Positions 36,162 through 50,344 of a stretch of 64,000 nt of DNA are shown piece after piece. Below the pieces are notes generated by a model. That model had not been told where the DNA came from, did not search any database, and saw only the letters and a program-made list of their open reading frames with translations. The first letter of the stretch is position 1, and every line of letters starts with the position of its first letter. The stretch is from contig NZ_LWCC02000005.1 of NCBI RefSeq assembly GCF_001642695.1, positions 1,829,559 to 1,893,558 on the forward strand. The letters run 5' to 3'. The stretch is from Streptomyces chilikensis. Its GTDB lineage: Bacteria > Actinomycetota > Actinomycetes > Streptomycetales > Streptomycetaceae. Position numbers and translations under genes: made by a program.

Positions 36162-39100
36162 TCAGCGGACCCGGTGGCTCTCCACCGGGCCGAGGTAGGT
36201 CTCCGGCAGCCCGCCGGTGTCGACGATCAGCCGCTGCAGGACGACGGTCGGGTCGACCATCCAGAACCGCAGCCGGTGGACACCGGCCCTGGCGACCGTG
36301 TGCACCGACGAGGTCCGGTTGACGTTGTCGGAGGTGTGGCGCGCCCAGCGCCTGTTGAGCCCGCCGTCGTCCGGGCCGGTGGCCGCGATGAAGTCGACGG
36401 TCTGCGGGGCCTGGTCGTCGAAGGACACGGCGTACCGCAGGCCGGGGCGGCCCAGCGTGGGGTTGCGCGGGGAGACGTGGGCCCAGACGGTGACCTCGCC
36501 CGGGGTCAGCAGGGTGACCTCGTACTCCAGGTACGGCGCGCCGTCGCCCGGGGTCTGCGCGGGCGCGGTGACGGGCACCGGGGACATGCCGGCGGGGGCG
36601 CGGCCGATCCTGTCGATCCGCAGCCAGTCGACGCCGTCCGCGCCGACCGCGCGGGAGTGGTGGTGGGCGTCGACGGCGACGTACCCGCCGGCCTCGACGA
36701 AGCCCTTGAGGCCACGCCGCGGGACCCGGTCGGAGAGCGCCTTCACGGTCACCGTGCGGCCCGCGCCCTCGACGGTCAGCTCGGCCTCGCCGCGGCCGGA
36801 CGGCGCGCGGTCCCAGTCGACGGACACCGTCAGCCGGACCTGCTTGCCGACCGTGCCGCGGGTGCGCTCCACCCGCAGCCAGGGCGCCGACGAGGTCACC
36901 CGGTAGCCGAAGGGACGCGAGCCCCGGTTGAAGATCTCGACGTACACGTCGTCACCGGTGCGGTACGGGCTGAACTCCGGCAGCACCGCCGGACCGGCCG
37001 CCCGCGGCCACCAGTCCTGCGAGCCGGCAACCGCCACGCCCATCTCCGCCGTGTCCGGCAGCTCGATGCGCCGGACCTTCGGGAAGATCTCGTCCTTGAT
37101 CGCCACGTTGTCCAGCTCCGGCTGCTGCCAGCCGGCGTTGGGGCCGTAGCGCTCGACGTCGCCGTAGCCGATGTGCGGCTGGAGCTGGAAGTCCTTCCAC
37201 TTGCCGCCGGCGATCTCCTTGTTGAAGACGTCCTGCAGGCGGAAGTCCTCCTGGAGCGCGGCCTCGGCCTTGTCCGCGAGCTCGTTGGTGAGGGCGCGGC
37301 CCTGGCGGGCGTAGAGGATGTTGGTGAACTCGGCCTCGCGCAGGCGGTACACGTTGGCCGTGGCCGCCACGTTGTAGCCGACCAGCTCGAACCAGGCGTC
37401 CTGGGCGGAGGCCGGGAGCTTCCGGCCGATCCGGGCGGCGTCCCTGTCCAGCTCCCGCCACGCCCGGGTGACGCGCTGCAGCTCGCCGCCGTGGAAGGGC
37501 GTCTGCTGGTCGTCGTACACGACCGCGCTGTCGTCCTCGGCGATGTCCTTGGCGGGGTCCAGGGTGATCCGGCGGTTGAGCAGTTCCGGCTTGCGCAGCT
37601 GCTGGAGGTGGGCGTACCGGGAGAGGATCCCGGCGATCGCCTCCGCGTGCTCCTCGCCGAAGTGCAGCTCCGCGTAGCGGCGTTCCCACTCCGGTATGTT
37701 CTCCAGCTCCCAGCGCGCCGGGTCCCAGGCGTAGTCCATGAAGAACTGGGTGGGGACCTCGTTGCCCTTGAGGTCGCCGACGTTGGTCATCCACAGGCCG
37801 TGGTTGCCGTAGGCGACGGCCTGGTGGAGCTGGTCCCACATGTTCGGCAGCGACGTGGTGTCGACCCACTTGTAGTTGCGGCCGGCCCCGACGTAGTCGA
37901 AGTGGTAGTACAGGCCGTACCCGCCGGAGCGCGCCGGCTCGGCCGGGTCCGGGTGCATCCGGAGGTTGCCCCAGTTGTCGTCGCAGAGCACCACCGTCAC
38001 GTCCTCGGGAGCGCGCAGGCCGCGGCTCCAGTAGCGCTGGACCTCCTTGTAGAGGGTCCACACCTGCGGCACGGCGGTCTCGGAGCCGAACACCTCGGCG
38101 ATGATCCGCCGCTGGGTGGCGATGATGTCCTCCATCAGCTCGATGCCGTCGCCGTCCGGCAGGCTGACGTCACCGTTGCCGCGCATGCCGAGGGTGACCA
38201 CGCCCTCGAAGCCCTCCCTGCGCATCCGCTCGATGCCCTCGCGCCAGTAGGCCTCGACGGCGGCGCGGTTGCGGCGGAAGGACCACTCGCCGGTGCCGCC
38301 GTACGGGTCGCTGCCGGGGGTGGTGACGTTGCCCGCGGAGTCGCGGACGGCGGGCTTGGCGTGGCGGTTCCACTCCTCGATGCCGCGCATCATCGGAGCC
38401 TCGTGGGAGGTGCCCATGACGACGCCGTAGGCGGCGGCGCGGGCGTGGTTCTCCGGGTCGTCCTCGGCGAACGCCCGGCCCCACACGGCAGGCCAGAGGT
38501 AGTTGCCCTTCAGGCGGAGGAGGACCTCGAAGACCTTCTCCCAGAACTTCGCGTTGAATCCGCCCGGGAAACCGGGCGCCTTGCCCTCGCCGAAGAACTG
38601 CGGCGCCCAGGTGCCGAGGTTGGGGTTCTCGTCGTTGATGAAGACGCCGCGGTAGCGGACCTTGGGGGTGCCCTGGGTCCAGGAGCCGGCCTTGACGTAG
38701 ATCTCCCGGCGGCGCACCGGCTCGACGTCGTCCCACCAGTACCAGGGCGAGACCCCGATGCCGTGGCTGACGTCGTACGCGCCGAAGATCGTGCCGCGCT
38801 GGTCGCTGCCGACGATCACCAGGGCGCGGTCCACGCCCGGCGCCGGCCGCTCGACGACGGTCTGCTGGGAGGTCTCCCACTTGCCGCGGATCGCGGACAC
38901 GTCCAGCTTCCCGGACGCCACCAGCCGGTCCACCAGGGCGCTGCGGCCCAGGGTGCCGACGATGACGACCTCACGGGCCGAACCGGCCCGCGCCGCCGGC
39001 TTCACGCCGGAGACCCGCCGGACGTCCGCGCGCAGGTCCTCGGCCACCCGGACCACGCCGGCGTGGTCGTCCTCGTCCACCAGCACGGGGGCGGCGTGGC

Positions 39101-39311
39101 CGCCGCGCACCAGCGGGAAGGCGCCCCGCTCGGGCCGGAAGACCACGTAGGCCCCGGAGTCGGTGCGGCGCGGCCCCCCTCCGGCCGCGCCGCGCTCCGC
39201 GTCCCCCTGGGCCGCGTACGCGGTCCCGGCGGCCGACGGAAGGGCCACCAGGCCCGCGGCCGCACCGGTCCCCGTGCCCAGAACGGATCTACGGCTGACG
39301 TGTCCGCGCAT
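36162..39311 (-). CDS. Secreted GH115 xylan alpha-1,2-glucuronidase
   Basis: The 1049-residue protein has a twin-arginine signal (SRRSVLGTG, cleavage near AYA-AQG at about 33), a prodomain with REVVIVGTLGRSALVDRL, and the large GH115 catalytic barrel with RGVFINDENPNLGTWAPQFF, LKGNYLWPAVWGRAFAEDD and GVVMGTSHEAPMMRGIEEWN, then C-terminal beta domains. GH115 enzymes remove (4-O-methyl)glucuronic acid from internal and terminal xylose of polymeric xylan. Export folded by Tat contrasts with the Sec-exported GH10 xylanase next to it. Length and order match the family. The exact acid/base residues were not assigned. Confidence 0.93.
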   Translation of the reverse strand: MRGHVSRRSVLGTGTGAAAGLVALPSAAGTAYAAQGDAERGAAGGGPRRTDSGAYVVFRPERGAFPLVRGGHAAPVLVDEDDHAGVVRVAEDLRADVRRVSGVKPAARAGSAREVVIVGTLGRSALVDRLVASGKLDVSAIRGKWETSQQTVVERPAPGVDRALVIVGSDQRGTIFGAYDVSHGIGVSPWYWWDDVEPVRRREIYVKAGSWTQGTPKVRYRGVFINDENPNLGTWAPQFFGEGKAPGFPGGFNAKFWEKVFEVLLRLKGNYLWPAVWGRAFAEDDPENHARAAAYGVVMGTSHEAPMMRGIEEWNRHAKPAVRDSAGNVTTPGSDPYGGTGEWSFRRNRAAVEAYWREGIERMRREGFEGVVTLGMRGNGDVSLPDGDGIELMEDIIATQRRIIAEVFGSETAVPQVWTLYKEVQRYWSRGLRAPEDVTVVLCDDNWGNLRMHPDPAEPARSGGYGLYYHFDYVGAGRNYKWVDTTSLPNMWDQLHQAVAYGNHGLWMTNVGDLKGNEVPTQFFMDYAWDPARWELENIPEWERRYAELHFGEEHAEAIAGILSRYAHLQQLRKPELLNRRITLDPAKDIAEDDSAVVYDDQQTPFHGGELQRVTRAWRELDRDAARIGRKLPASAQDAWFELVGYNVAATANVYRLREAEFTNILYARQGRALTNELADKAEAALQEDFRLQDVFNKEIAGGKWKDFQLQPHIGYGDVERYGPNAGWQQPELDNVAIKDEIFPKVRRIELPDTAEMGVAVAGSQDWWPRAAGPAVLPEFSPYRTGDDVYVEIFNRGSRPFGYRVTSSAPWLRVERTRGTVGKQVRLTVSVDWDRAPSGRGEAELTVEGAGRTVTVKALSDRVPRRGLKGFVEAGGYVAVDAHHHSRAVGADGVDWLRIDRIGRAPAGMSPVPVTAPAQTPGDGAPYLEYEVTLLTPGEVTVWAHVSPRNPTLGRPGLRYAVSFDDQAPQTVDFIAATGPDDGGLNRRWARHTSDNVNRTSSVHTVARAGVHRLRFWMVDPTVVLQRLIVDTGGLPETYLGPVESHRVR

Positions 39312-39376
39312 GGCTCACCCACTCCTCGGCTGATTTTGGTAACCGGCCTGACAAATGCTGGGGCAGCAGTGTGGGC

Positions 39377-39409
39377 ACGACAATGGGTCGTCACCAACGA
39401 AAACTTTCG
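39377..39409. promoter_or_regulatory. Putative xylan-responsive operator upstream of the GH115 gene
   Basis: Two dyads lie 66-98 bp before the GH115 start: ACGAC-N5-GTCGT (39377-39391) and CGAAAACTTTCG (39398-39409, CGAAA-N2-TTTCG). The second resembles CGAAA-N-TTTCG boxes described upstream of Streptomyces xylanase genes (from memory). It is not found before the GH10 gene. Confidence 0.45.
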
Positions 39410-39523
39410 CTACGCGAACACCACCGGGAACATCCGGAAATCACCTACGCAAACACCCGCCCGGAACGCTCCCGCACCGCGGGGACGGGCACCCGGAGGA
39501 GGGCGGATTTCCGAAAACGCGGA

Positions 39524-39637
39524 GGGCCCGCACGAAAGTCGTGCGGGCCCCTCGCCCTCGCGCGGCCCCGCGGAGGACACGCGCGAGGGCCGGAGATACG
39601 CCGAAGGGCCCGCACGACGCGATGTCGTGCGGGCCCT
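39524..39637 (-). terminator. Array of three hairpins after tuf
   Basis: H1 39524-39550 (GGGCCCGCACGA, 3-nt loop), H2 39554-39590 (GCCCTCGCGCG arms) and H3 39605-39637 (AGGGCCCGCACGAC arms, 5-nt loop). H1 and H3 share the same stem sequence. H3 ends 51 nt past the tuf stop. There are no T runs. Confidence 0.75.
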
Positions 39638-39688
39638 CCTTGAGCCACAAGAGCTCAGGTCGCCGAGCGACCCTCAAGCAAGGCGTAC

Positions 39689-40882
<1,194 letters not shown>

Positions 40883-41020
40883 TGGGGTCCTCCTGGGAGT
40901 GGTTCTGAACGCCTTGCTTCATCGGCGCCAGGTGATCTTTGCTGGAATGCCCGGCCCCTCGGGGCATTCCCACGCGTTCCTCGCGGTTCGCGCCGGAATG
41001 CCCCTGGAGGCACGGAGTCA

Positions 41021-41026
41021 AGCCTA
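41021..41026 (-). promoter_or_regulatory. Possible tuf promoter -10 in the fusA-tuf spacer
   Basis: TAGGCT lies 139 bp before the tuf ATG, with no strong -35. A separate tuf1 promoter in this spacer is known in Streptomyces ramocissimus (from memory). A hairpin of GGAATGCCC arms follows at 40944-40970. Confidence 0.4.
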
Positions 41027-41046
41027 AAGCGTGTGACTCGGTGGAG

Positions 41047-43173
41047 TTACTCGCCCTTGGCCTTCGCGATGATCTCCTCGGCGACGTTCCGCGGAACCTC
41101 GGCGTAGGAGTCGAACTGCATCGAGTAGCTCGCGCGACCCGACGTCTTGCTGCGGAGGTCGCCGACGTAGCCGAACATCTCCGACAGCGGAACCAGGCCC
41201 TTGACGACGCGGGCGCCGGCACGCTCCTCCATGGCCTGGATCTGGCCACGGCGGGAGTTGATGTCGCCGATGACCTCGCCCATGTAGTCCTCGGGCGTGG
41301 TGACCTCGACGGCCATCATCGGCTCGAGCAGCACGGGGCTGGCCTTGCGCGCGGCCTCCTTGAAGGCCTGCGAACCGGCGATCTTGAAGGCGAGCTCGGA
41401 GGAGTCCACCTCGTGGTAGGCGCCGTCGAGCAGGGTGACGCGCACGCCGGTCATCTCGTAACCGGCGAGGATGCCGAACTGCATGGCCTCCTGCGCACCG
41501 GCGTCGACCGAGGGGATGTACTCCTTCGGAACGCGGCCACCGGTGACCTTGTTCACGAACTCGTACGACGCCTCGCCGCCCTCGATGGGCTCGATCGCGA
41601 TCTGCACCTTGGCGAACTGACCGGTACCACCGGTCTGCTTCTTGTGGGTGTAGTCCACGCGCTCGACGGCCTTGCGGATCGTCTCGCGGTACGCGACCTG
41701 CGGCTTGCCGACGTTGGCCTCGACCTTGAACTCACGGCGCATGCGGTCGACCAGCACCTCGAGGTGCAGCTCGCCCATACCGCCGATGATGGTCTGGCCG
41801 GTCTCCTCGTCCGAGTGAACCTGGAAGGAGGGGTCCTCCTCCGCGAGACGCTGGATGGCGACACCCAGCTTCTCCTGGTCGCCCTTGGACTTGGGCTCGA
41901 TGGCGACCTGGATCACCGGCGCCGGGAAGTCCATGGACTCCAGGATCACCGGGGCCTTGTCGTCCGACAGCGTCTCGCCGGTCGTGGTCTGCTTGAGACC
42001 CATGACGGCGATGATGTCGCCGGCGCCCACCGAGTCGATCTCCTCACGCTTGTTCGCGTGCATGCGGTAGATCTTGCCGATGCGCTCCTTCTTGCCCTTG
42101 ACGGAGTTCAGCACCGAAGAGCCGGACTCCAGGCGGCCCGAGTACACCCGGACGAAGGTGAGCTTGCCCAGGTGCGGGTCGCTCATGATCTTGAACGCGA
42201 GGGCGGCCAGCGGCTCGTCGTCGGACGGCTTGCGCTTGACGACGGTCTCGGCGTCCTTCGGGTCCGTGCCCTCGATCGCCTCGATGTCGACCGGCGACGG
42301 CAGGTAGCGCACGACGGCGTCGAGCAGGGGCTGAACGCCCTTGTTCTTGAACGCGGTGCCGCAGAACACGGGGGTGACGGTGGTGCCGCCGCCCTTGCCG
42401 GACGCGATGGTGATGCGACGGATGGCCGCGTACAGCTGCTCCTCGGTGGGCTCGTTGCCCTCGAGGTACAGCTCCATCAGCTCCTCGTCGTTCTCGGCGA
42501 CGGCCTCGACCAGCTTGCCGCGGTACTCCTCGGCCTGGTCCTGGAGGTCGGCCGGGATGTCGACGATGTCGTACATCTCGCCCTTGGTGGCCTCGGGCGA
42601 GTAGACCAGGGCCTTCATGCGGACCAGGTCGACGACACCGACGAAGTCGGCCTCGGCGCCGATGGGCAGCTGCATCACGATCGGCTGGGCGCCCAGGCGG
42701 TTGACGATCATGTCAACGCAGCGGAAGAAGTCCGCGCCGGTACGGTCCAGCTTGTTCACGAAGCAGATGCGCGGAACGCCGTAACGGTCGGCCTGACGCC
42801 ACACCGTCTCGGACTGGGGCTCCACGCCGGCGACGCCGTCGAACACCGTCACGGCACCGTCGAGCACGCGCAGGGAGCGCTCCACCTCGACGGTGAAGTC
42901 GACGTGACCCGGGGTGTCGATGATGTTGATGGTGTGGTCGACGTCTTCCAGCGACCAGTGACAGGTGGTGGCAGCAGAGGTGATCGTGATGCCACGCTCC
43001 TGCTCCTGCTCCATCCAGTCCATGGTGGCTGCGCCGTCGTGGACCTCACCGATCTTGTAGCTGACGCCGGTGTAGAACAGGATCCGCTCGGTGGTGGTCG
43101 TCTTGCCCGCGTCGATGTGGGCCATGATCCCGATGTTGCGGACCTTGGCCAGGTCAAGCGAAGTGGTAGCCAT
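41047..43173 (-). CDS. fusA: Elongation factor G
   Basis: EF-G drives translocation and, with RRF, ribosome recycling. The 708-residue protein has [17 protein letters not shown] (G1), RGITITSAA (switch I), [12 protein letters not shown] (G3), [12 protein letters not shown] (G4) and domains II-V, including the domain IV tip. It follows rpsG by 39 bp. Confidence 0.99.
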   Translation of the reverse strand: MATTSLDLAKVRNIGIMAHIDAGKTTTTERILFYTGVSYKIGEVHDGAATMDWMEQEQERGITITSAATTCHWSLEDVDHTINIIDTPGHVDFTVEVERSLRVLDGAVTVFDGVAGVEPQSETVWRQADRYGVPRICFVNKLDRTGADFFRCVDMIVNRLGAQPIVMQLPIGAEADFVGVVDLVRMKALVYSPEATKGEMYDIVDIPADLQDQAEEYRGKLVEAVAENDEELMELYLEGNEPTEEQLYAAIRRITIASGKGGGTTVTPVFCGTAFKNKGVQPLLDAVVRYLPSPVDIEAIEGTDPKDAETVVKRKPSDDEPLAALAFKIMSDPHLGKLTFVRVYSGRLESGSSVLNSVKGKKERIGKIYRMHANKREEIDSVGAGDIIAVMGLKQTTTGETLSDDKAPVILESMDFPAPVIQVAIEPKSKGDQEKLGVAIQRLAEEDPSFQVHSDEETGQTIIGGMGELHLEVLVDRMRREFKVEANVGKPQVAYRETIRKAVERVDYTHKKQTGGTGQFAKVQIAIEPIEGGEASYEFVNKVTGGRVPKEYIPSVDAGAQEAMQFGILAGYEMTGVRVTLLDGAYHEVDSSELAFKIAGSQAFKEAARKASPVLLEPMMAVEVTTPEDYMGEVIGDINSRRGQIQAMEERAGARVVKGLVPLSEMFGYVGDLRSKTSGRASYSMQFDSYAEVPRNVAEEIIAKAKGE

Positions 43174-43212
43174 AAGGCTTCAGTCTTCTCTCGGTCTCGA
43201 TGGGGTCTGCGA

Positions 43213-43683
43213 CTACCAGCGGTAGTGCGCGAAGGCCTTGTTGGACTCGGCCATCTTGTGCGTGTCCTCGCGCTTCTTGACGGCCGCACCGAGGCCGTTC
43301 GAGGCGTCGAGAAGCTCGTTGAGCAGACGCTCGGTCATCGTCTTCTCGCGACGGGCGCGGGAGTAACCGACCAGCCAGCGCAGGGCCAGCGTGTTGGCGC
43401 GGCCGGGCTTGACCTCGACCGGCACCTGGTAGGTGGCGCCACCGACACGGCGGGACTTGACCTCGAGGGTCGGCTTGATGTTCTCGAGAGCGCGCTTCAG
43501 CGTGATGACCGGGTCGTTGCCGGTCTTCTCGCGCAGGCCCTCCATGGCGCCGTAGACGATGCGCTCGGCGGTGGAGCGCTTGCCGTTCAGCAGCACCTTG
43601 TTGATCAGGGAGGTCACCAGAGGAGAACCGTAGACCGGGTCGATGATGACCGGGCGCTTCGGGGCGGGGCCCTTACGAGGCAT
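43213..43683 (-). CDS. rpsG: 30S ribosomal protein S7
   Basis: S7 nucleates the small-subunit head and is the str-operon repressor in E. coli. The 156-residue protein starts [20 protein letters not shown] and includes [20 protein letters not shown] and [20 protein letters not shown]. It lies 2 bp after rpsL. Confidence 0.98.
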   Translation of the reverse strand: MPRKGPAPKRPVIIDPVYGSPLVTSLINKVLLNGKRSTAERIVYGAMEGLREKTGNDPVITLKRALENIKPTLEVKSRRVGGATYQVPVEVKPGRANTLALRWLVGYSRARREKTMTERLLNELLDASNGLGAAVKKREDTHKMAESNKAFAHYRW

Positions 43684-43685
43684 TC

Positions 43686-44057
43686 TTACTTCTCCTTCTT
43701 GGCGCCGTAGCGGCTGCGGGCCTGCTTGCGGTTCTTGACACCCTGGGTGTCGAGGGAGCCGCGGATGATCTTGTAGCGAACACCCGGCAGGTCCTTCACA
43801 CGGCCGCCGCGCACGAGCACGATGGAGTGCTCCTGCAGGTTGTGTCCCTCACCCGGAATGTAAGCGGTGACCTCGATCCCGCTGGTCAGACGCACACGCG
43901 CGACCTTACGCAGGGCCGAGTTCGGCTTCTTCGGGGTGGTCGTGAACACGCGCGTGCAGACGCCGCGACGCTGAGGGGAACCCTCGAGTGCGGGCGTCTT
44001 GTTCTTCTCGACCTTGTCCTGCCGGCCCTTCCGGACCAGCTGCTGGATCGTAGGCAC
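43686..44057 (-). CDS. rpsL: 30S ribosomal protein S12
   Basis: S12 monitors decoding. The 123-residue protein starts (V)[19 protein letters not shown] and includes [19 protein letters not shown] and [17 protein letters not shown]. Lys43 and Lys88, the two streptomycin-resistance positions, are both wild type, so the allele is predicted sensitive. The frame is open to 44243, but the GTG at 44057 has GGAGAAGTA upstream and gives the exact family length. It is the first gene of the str operon. Confidence 0.98.
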   Translation of the reverse strand: MPTIQQLVRKGRQDKVEKNKTPALEGSPQRRGVCTRVFTTTPKKPNSALRKVARVRLTSGIEVTAYIPGEGHNLQEHSIVLVRGGRVKDLPGVRYKIIRGSLDTQGVKNRKQARSRYGAKKEK

Positions 44058-44107
44058 TACTTCTCCGGTTTCTGTGTGCCGAATGGTGAAGCTAACCTGG
44101 AACGTCA

Positions 44108-44132
44108 CCGACCCACGCGGTCGGGTGTGTCG
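44108..44132 (-). promoter_or_regulatory. 25-bp dyad element shared with the S10 operon leader
   Basis: The same sequence as 27041-27065 with one change (C to T after CGGTCGGG), in the same orientation, 51 bp before the rpsL start. A further small hairpin TTCGCC-TGGC-GGCGAA lies upstream near 44146-44161, and a -10-like TAGCTT lies downstream near 44089-44094. Confidence 0.6.
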
Positions 44133-44567
44133 AATCCCGCGGACCTTCGCCGCCAGGCGAAAACTGCGCAGATCACGGTGGCCGATGCGGACTCCCCTTG
44201 CGGTGGAAAGGCACGCGAGGGGGCCAGGGCACACCCCAGGCACAAGGTCTGAGCGTACCTACCGCATACGCCGTGGTCAAAACAAATGCCCCGGGGCCAC
44301 GCCCGGCCCGGCCGCCCCGCCCCCGGAGCCGCCCCGCCACCCGGTCACCGCCCCCGTCCCCCACGGCCTCCCCGCCTCCCGTCCGGCCCGTACCGGGCCC
44401 CGCCCGGCCCTCCGGCCCGCTCCCTCCCCCGTCCCGGCGCGCGACCGGGCCGCAGGCCCTCCGCGCGCTCCCGGACGCCCCCGGACGCCCCCGCGGACGG
44501 CGGAACGGACCCACGCGCCACCCCCGCGTGTGGAGGGGGAACGCACGAATGGCGCGTCGTGCATCTG
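44133..44567. other. Noncoding C-rich gap between str operon and amidase gene
   Basis: No gene. From 44280 to 44520 the + strand is dominated by C and CCG/CCC runs with no start signal or domain. A TTGACA occurs at 44568-44573 on the + strand, 52 bp before the amidase ATG, but without a convincing -10. Confidence 0.5.
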
Positions 44568-44624
44568 TTGACAGGCACGGCAAGGGGAATGAGTCGCGCA
44601 GGACACGAGCGAAGGGAAACCACC

Positions 44625-45524
44625 ATGGCTTCACCCCTGACCGCCGACGCCCTCGTCAGAGCCCTCCGCGACGAGGGCGTGAAGGTGGTCGAGCACCCCG
44701 GCTGGCGCACCAACAACCGCAACCACAAGGGAGCCTGGGGCCCGGTGCACGGCGTGATGATCCACCACACGGTGACCAGCGGCACCGACGCCACCGTGCG
44801 CCTGTGCTTCGAGGGCCGGTCGGACCTCCCCGGCCCCCTCTGCCACGGCGTCATCGCCAAGGACGGCACCGTGCACCTGGTCGGCAACGGCCGCGCCAAC
44901 CACGCCGGGCTGGGCGACGACGACGTGCTGCGCGCGGTGATCGCCGAGTCCGCGGGACTGCCGGCGCCCGACGAGAACAACACCGACGGCAACGCCCGCT
45001 TCTACGGATTCGAGTGCGTCAACCTGGGCGACGGCAAGGACCCCTGGCCGGCCGCGCAGCTGGAGGCCATCGAGGCGGCCGCGGCGGCGCTCTGCCGGGC
45101 CCACCGCTGGAGCGCGCGCTCGGTGATCGGCCACAAGGAATGGACCAACAGCAAGATCGACCCCCGCGGCTTCTCCATGGCCGGCATGCGGGACCGCATC
45201 GCCTCCCGCCTCGGCGCCGCCCCGACGCCTCCCCCGCAGCCCGTGGTGGACCTCTCCCGGCTGGTGGCGGCGGCCCGCACCGACCCGGCCGCGCCGGGCA
45301 CGCCCGTCACCTACGCCGGCGTGAGGACGGTGGAGCGGGCCCTGGTGGCGGAGGGGCTGCTGGCCGCCCGGTACGCGGACGGCCACTACGGCACGCAGAC
45401 CACGGCCGCCTACGCCGCCTGGCAGCGCCGCTGCGGCTACGCGGGCGCCGACGCGGACGGCATCCCGGGCATGACCACGCTGCGCCGTCTGGGCGCGAAG
45501 CACGGCTTCACCGTGCAGCCGTGA
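44625..45524 (+). CDS. N-acetylmuramoyl-L-alanine amidase (amidase_2) with C-terminal peptidoglycan-binding domain
   Basis: The 299-residue protein has an amidase_2/PGRP domain (about 25-195) with zinc-site residues in VHGVMIHHTVTSG (His47/48) and IGHKEWTNSKIDP (His170, Asp179), and a C-terminal PG_binding_1-like domain (about 220-298) with YAGVRTVERALVAEGLL and YGTQTTAAYAAWQRR. It cuts the bond between MurNAc and the stem peptide. No signal peptide is visible, as in many endolysin-like actinobacterial amidases, so the export route is unclear. GAAGGG precedes the ATG. No phage genes adjoin it. Confidence 0.9.
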   Translation: MASPLTADALVRALRDEGVKVVEHPGWRTNNRNHKGAWGPVHGVMIHHTVTSGTDATVRLCFEGRSDLPGPLCHGVIAKDGTVHLVGNGRANHAGLGDDDVLRAVIAESAGLPAPDENNTDGNARFYGFECVNLGDGKDPWPAAQLEAIEAAAAALCRAHRWSARSVIGHKEWTNSKIDPRGFSMAGMRDRIASRLGAAPTPPPQPVVDLSRLVAAARTDPAAPGTPVTYAGVRTVERALVAEGLLAARYADGHYGTQTTAAYAAWQRRCGYAGADADGIPGMTTLRRLGAKHGFTVQP

Positions 45525-45571
45525 CGGGCCCCGCCGCGCACCGGTGACGCGCGGCCCCCACGCGGCGACAG

Positions 45572-45590
45572 CGCACGGTTCCACCGTGCG
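45572..45590 (+). terminator. Small hairpin after the amidase gene
   Basis: CGCACGG-TTCCA-CCGTGCG, a perfect 7-bp stem 48 nt past the amidase stop and between convergent genes. Confidence 0.45.
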
Positions 45591-45666
45591 GGAGTAGCGC
45601 GCGGGCTCCGGCCCGCTGTCGTGGCCACCTCCCACCGCCACGCCCCACCACCGCCCGGCGCCTCCG

Positions 45667-46176
45667 TCACCGCGACGCGCCGACCACGGCCACCACCCAG
45701 AAGAGGCTCCACCCCGCCACCCAGAGCCAGCCGAGGATCACCCCGGCCAGCGCGCAGCCGTCGCCCTCCTGACCCGTGTGCCGGATCTCGCCGCGCGCCA
45801 GATGGCCGAGGACGACCGCCGGAACGCTGGTGAGGCCGCCGCTGACCATGGTGAGGATGCCGAGCACCAGCGCCGCGACCGCCTTGCCGTTGGTGGTCGC
45901 GCGGTACGCCGCCGGCGGGAGCACCGGAGCCGGCGCGTAGCCGGGCGGCGCGGGCACCACGGGGACGGGGCCGTGCGGGAGGTCGGCGACCAGGGCCGCC
46001 AGCTCCCCCTGCGTGCGCGCGGCGTACACCCGCGCGACCCGCTGCTCGAGCTCGGTCCCGACCAGCCGCCCCTCGGCGAACCCGGCCCGGAGTATGTCGA
46101 CCGCGCGCTCACGGTCGGCCGTCGACGCCAGCATCGGGCCGCCACCCCCGTACGGCGACCAGGGCTGCATGTGCAT
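45667..46176 (-). CDS. DUF1707 / DUF4190 small membrane protein
   Basis: In the 169 residues, the N-terminal DUF1707 motif (about 17-65) reads STADRERAVDILRAGFAEGR then EQRVARVYAARTQGELAALV. A Pro-rich linker follows, then two hydrophobic segments (about 97-122 and 140-165) of the DUF4190 type. DUF1707 is a short actinobacterial N-terminal module of unknown role, common before membrane domains. A purine-rich ribosome-binding region lies upstream. A 15-bp-stem hairpin separates it from rpoC. Confidence 0.85.
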   Translation of the reverse strand: MHMQPWSPYGGGGPMLASTADRERAVDILRAGFAEGRLVGTELEQRVARVYAARTQGELAALVADLPHGPVPVVPAPPGYAPAPVLPPAAYRATTNGKAVAALVLGILTMVSGGLTSVPAVVLGHLARGEIRHTGQEGDGCALAGVILGWLWVAGWSLFWVVAVVGASR

Positions 46177-46284
46177 GACGCCACCACCCCTCTCTCCTGG
46201 TGGTGAGAACGCCCGCGGCCGCCCGCCCGGTTCCCGAAGATCCCGATATCCCCCGTTCGGGCCGGTCCGCCCCGGACACGCCGA

Positions 46285-46316
46285 AGGGCGGCCACCCCCG
46301 TGGGGGTGGCCGCCCT
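46285..46316 (-). terminator. rpoBC terminator
   Basis: AGGGCGGCCACCCCC pairs with its complement over 15 bp around a 2-base centre, starting 22 nt past the rpoC stop. Confidence 0.75.
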
Positions 46317-46337
46317 CAGCTCACGCGGACTTCGCGC

Positions 46338-50243
<3,906 letters not shown>

Positions 50244-50344
50244 TATGCGTCAATCCCTCTCAGGGTTGTAAGTCTGTGGTCTGAAACGGGGGTCGCGGGA
50301 TCGGTGGGGGCCGGCCTCACGGGCAGGCCCCCACCGGACTCCCG

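Noticed and set aside
31670-36322. Very long + strand open frame (about 1550 codons) across the protease, LysR and xylanase genes
   Set aside because: It is antisense to four well-supported genes and encodes only Arg/Gly/Pro/Ala-rich sequence without domains. Long antisense frames are expected at this GC content. The same applies to frames at 46200-50570, 35763-39881, 40939-43710 and 50750-53641.
27536-39311. Recently acquired genomic island
   Set aside because: The genes are as GC-rich as their surroundings. I see no integrase, transposase, flanking tRNA or terminal repeats beyond the duplicated terminator cassette, so only variable content is claimed.
39524-39637. CRISPR array
   Set aside because: Repeated hairpin stems are present, but there are only two copies, no regular spacers and no cas genes. 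They are terminators.
44538-44566. ECF sigma (SigE-type) promoter for the amidase gene
   Set aside because: GGAAC is present but the expected CGTC-type -10 is at the wrong spacing (12 bp; only a CGTG at 15 bp), so the match is too weak to list.
44625-45524. Prophage remnant
   Set aside because: The amidase resembles endolysins, but no holin, structural, integrase or att sequences adjoin it and it sits between core operons.
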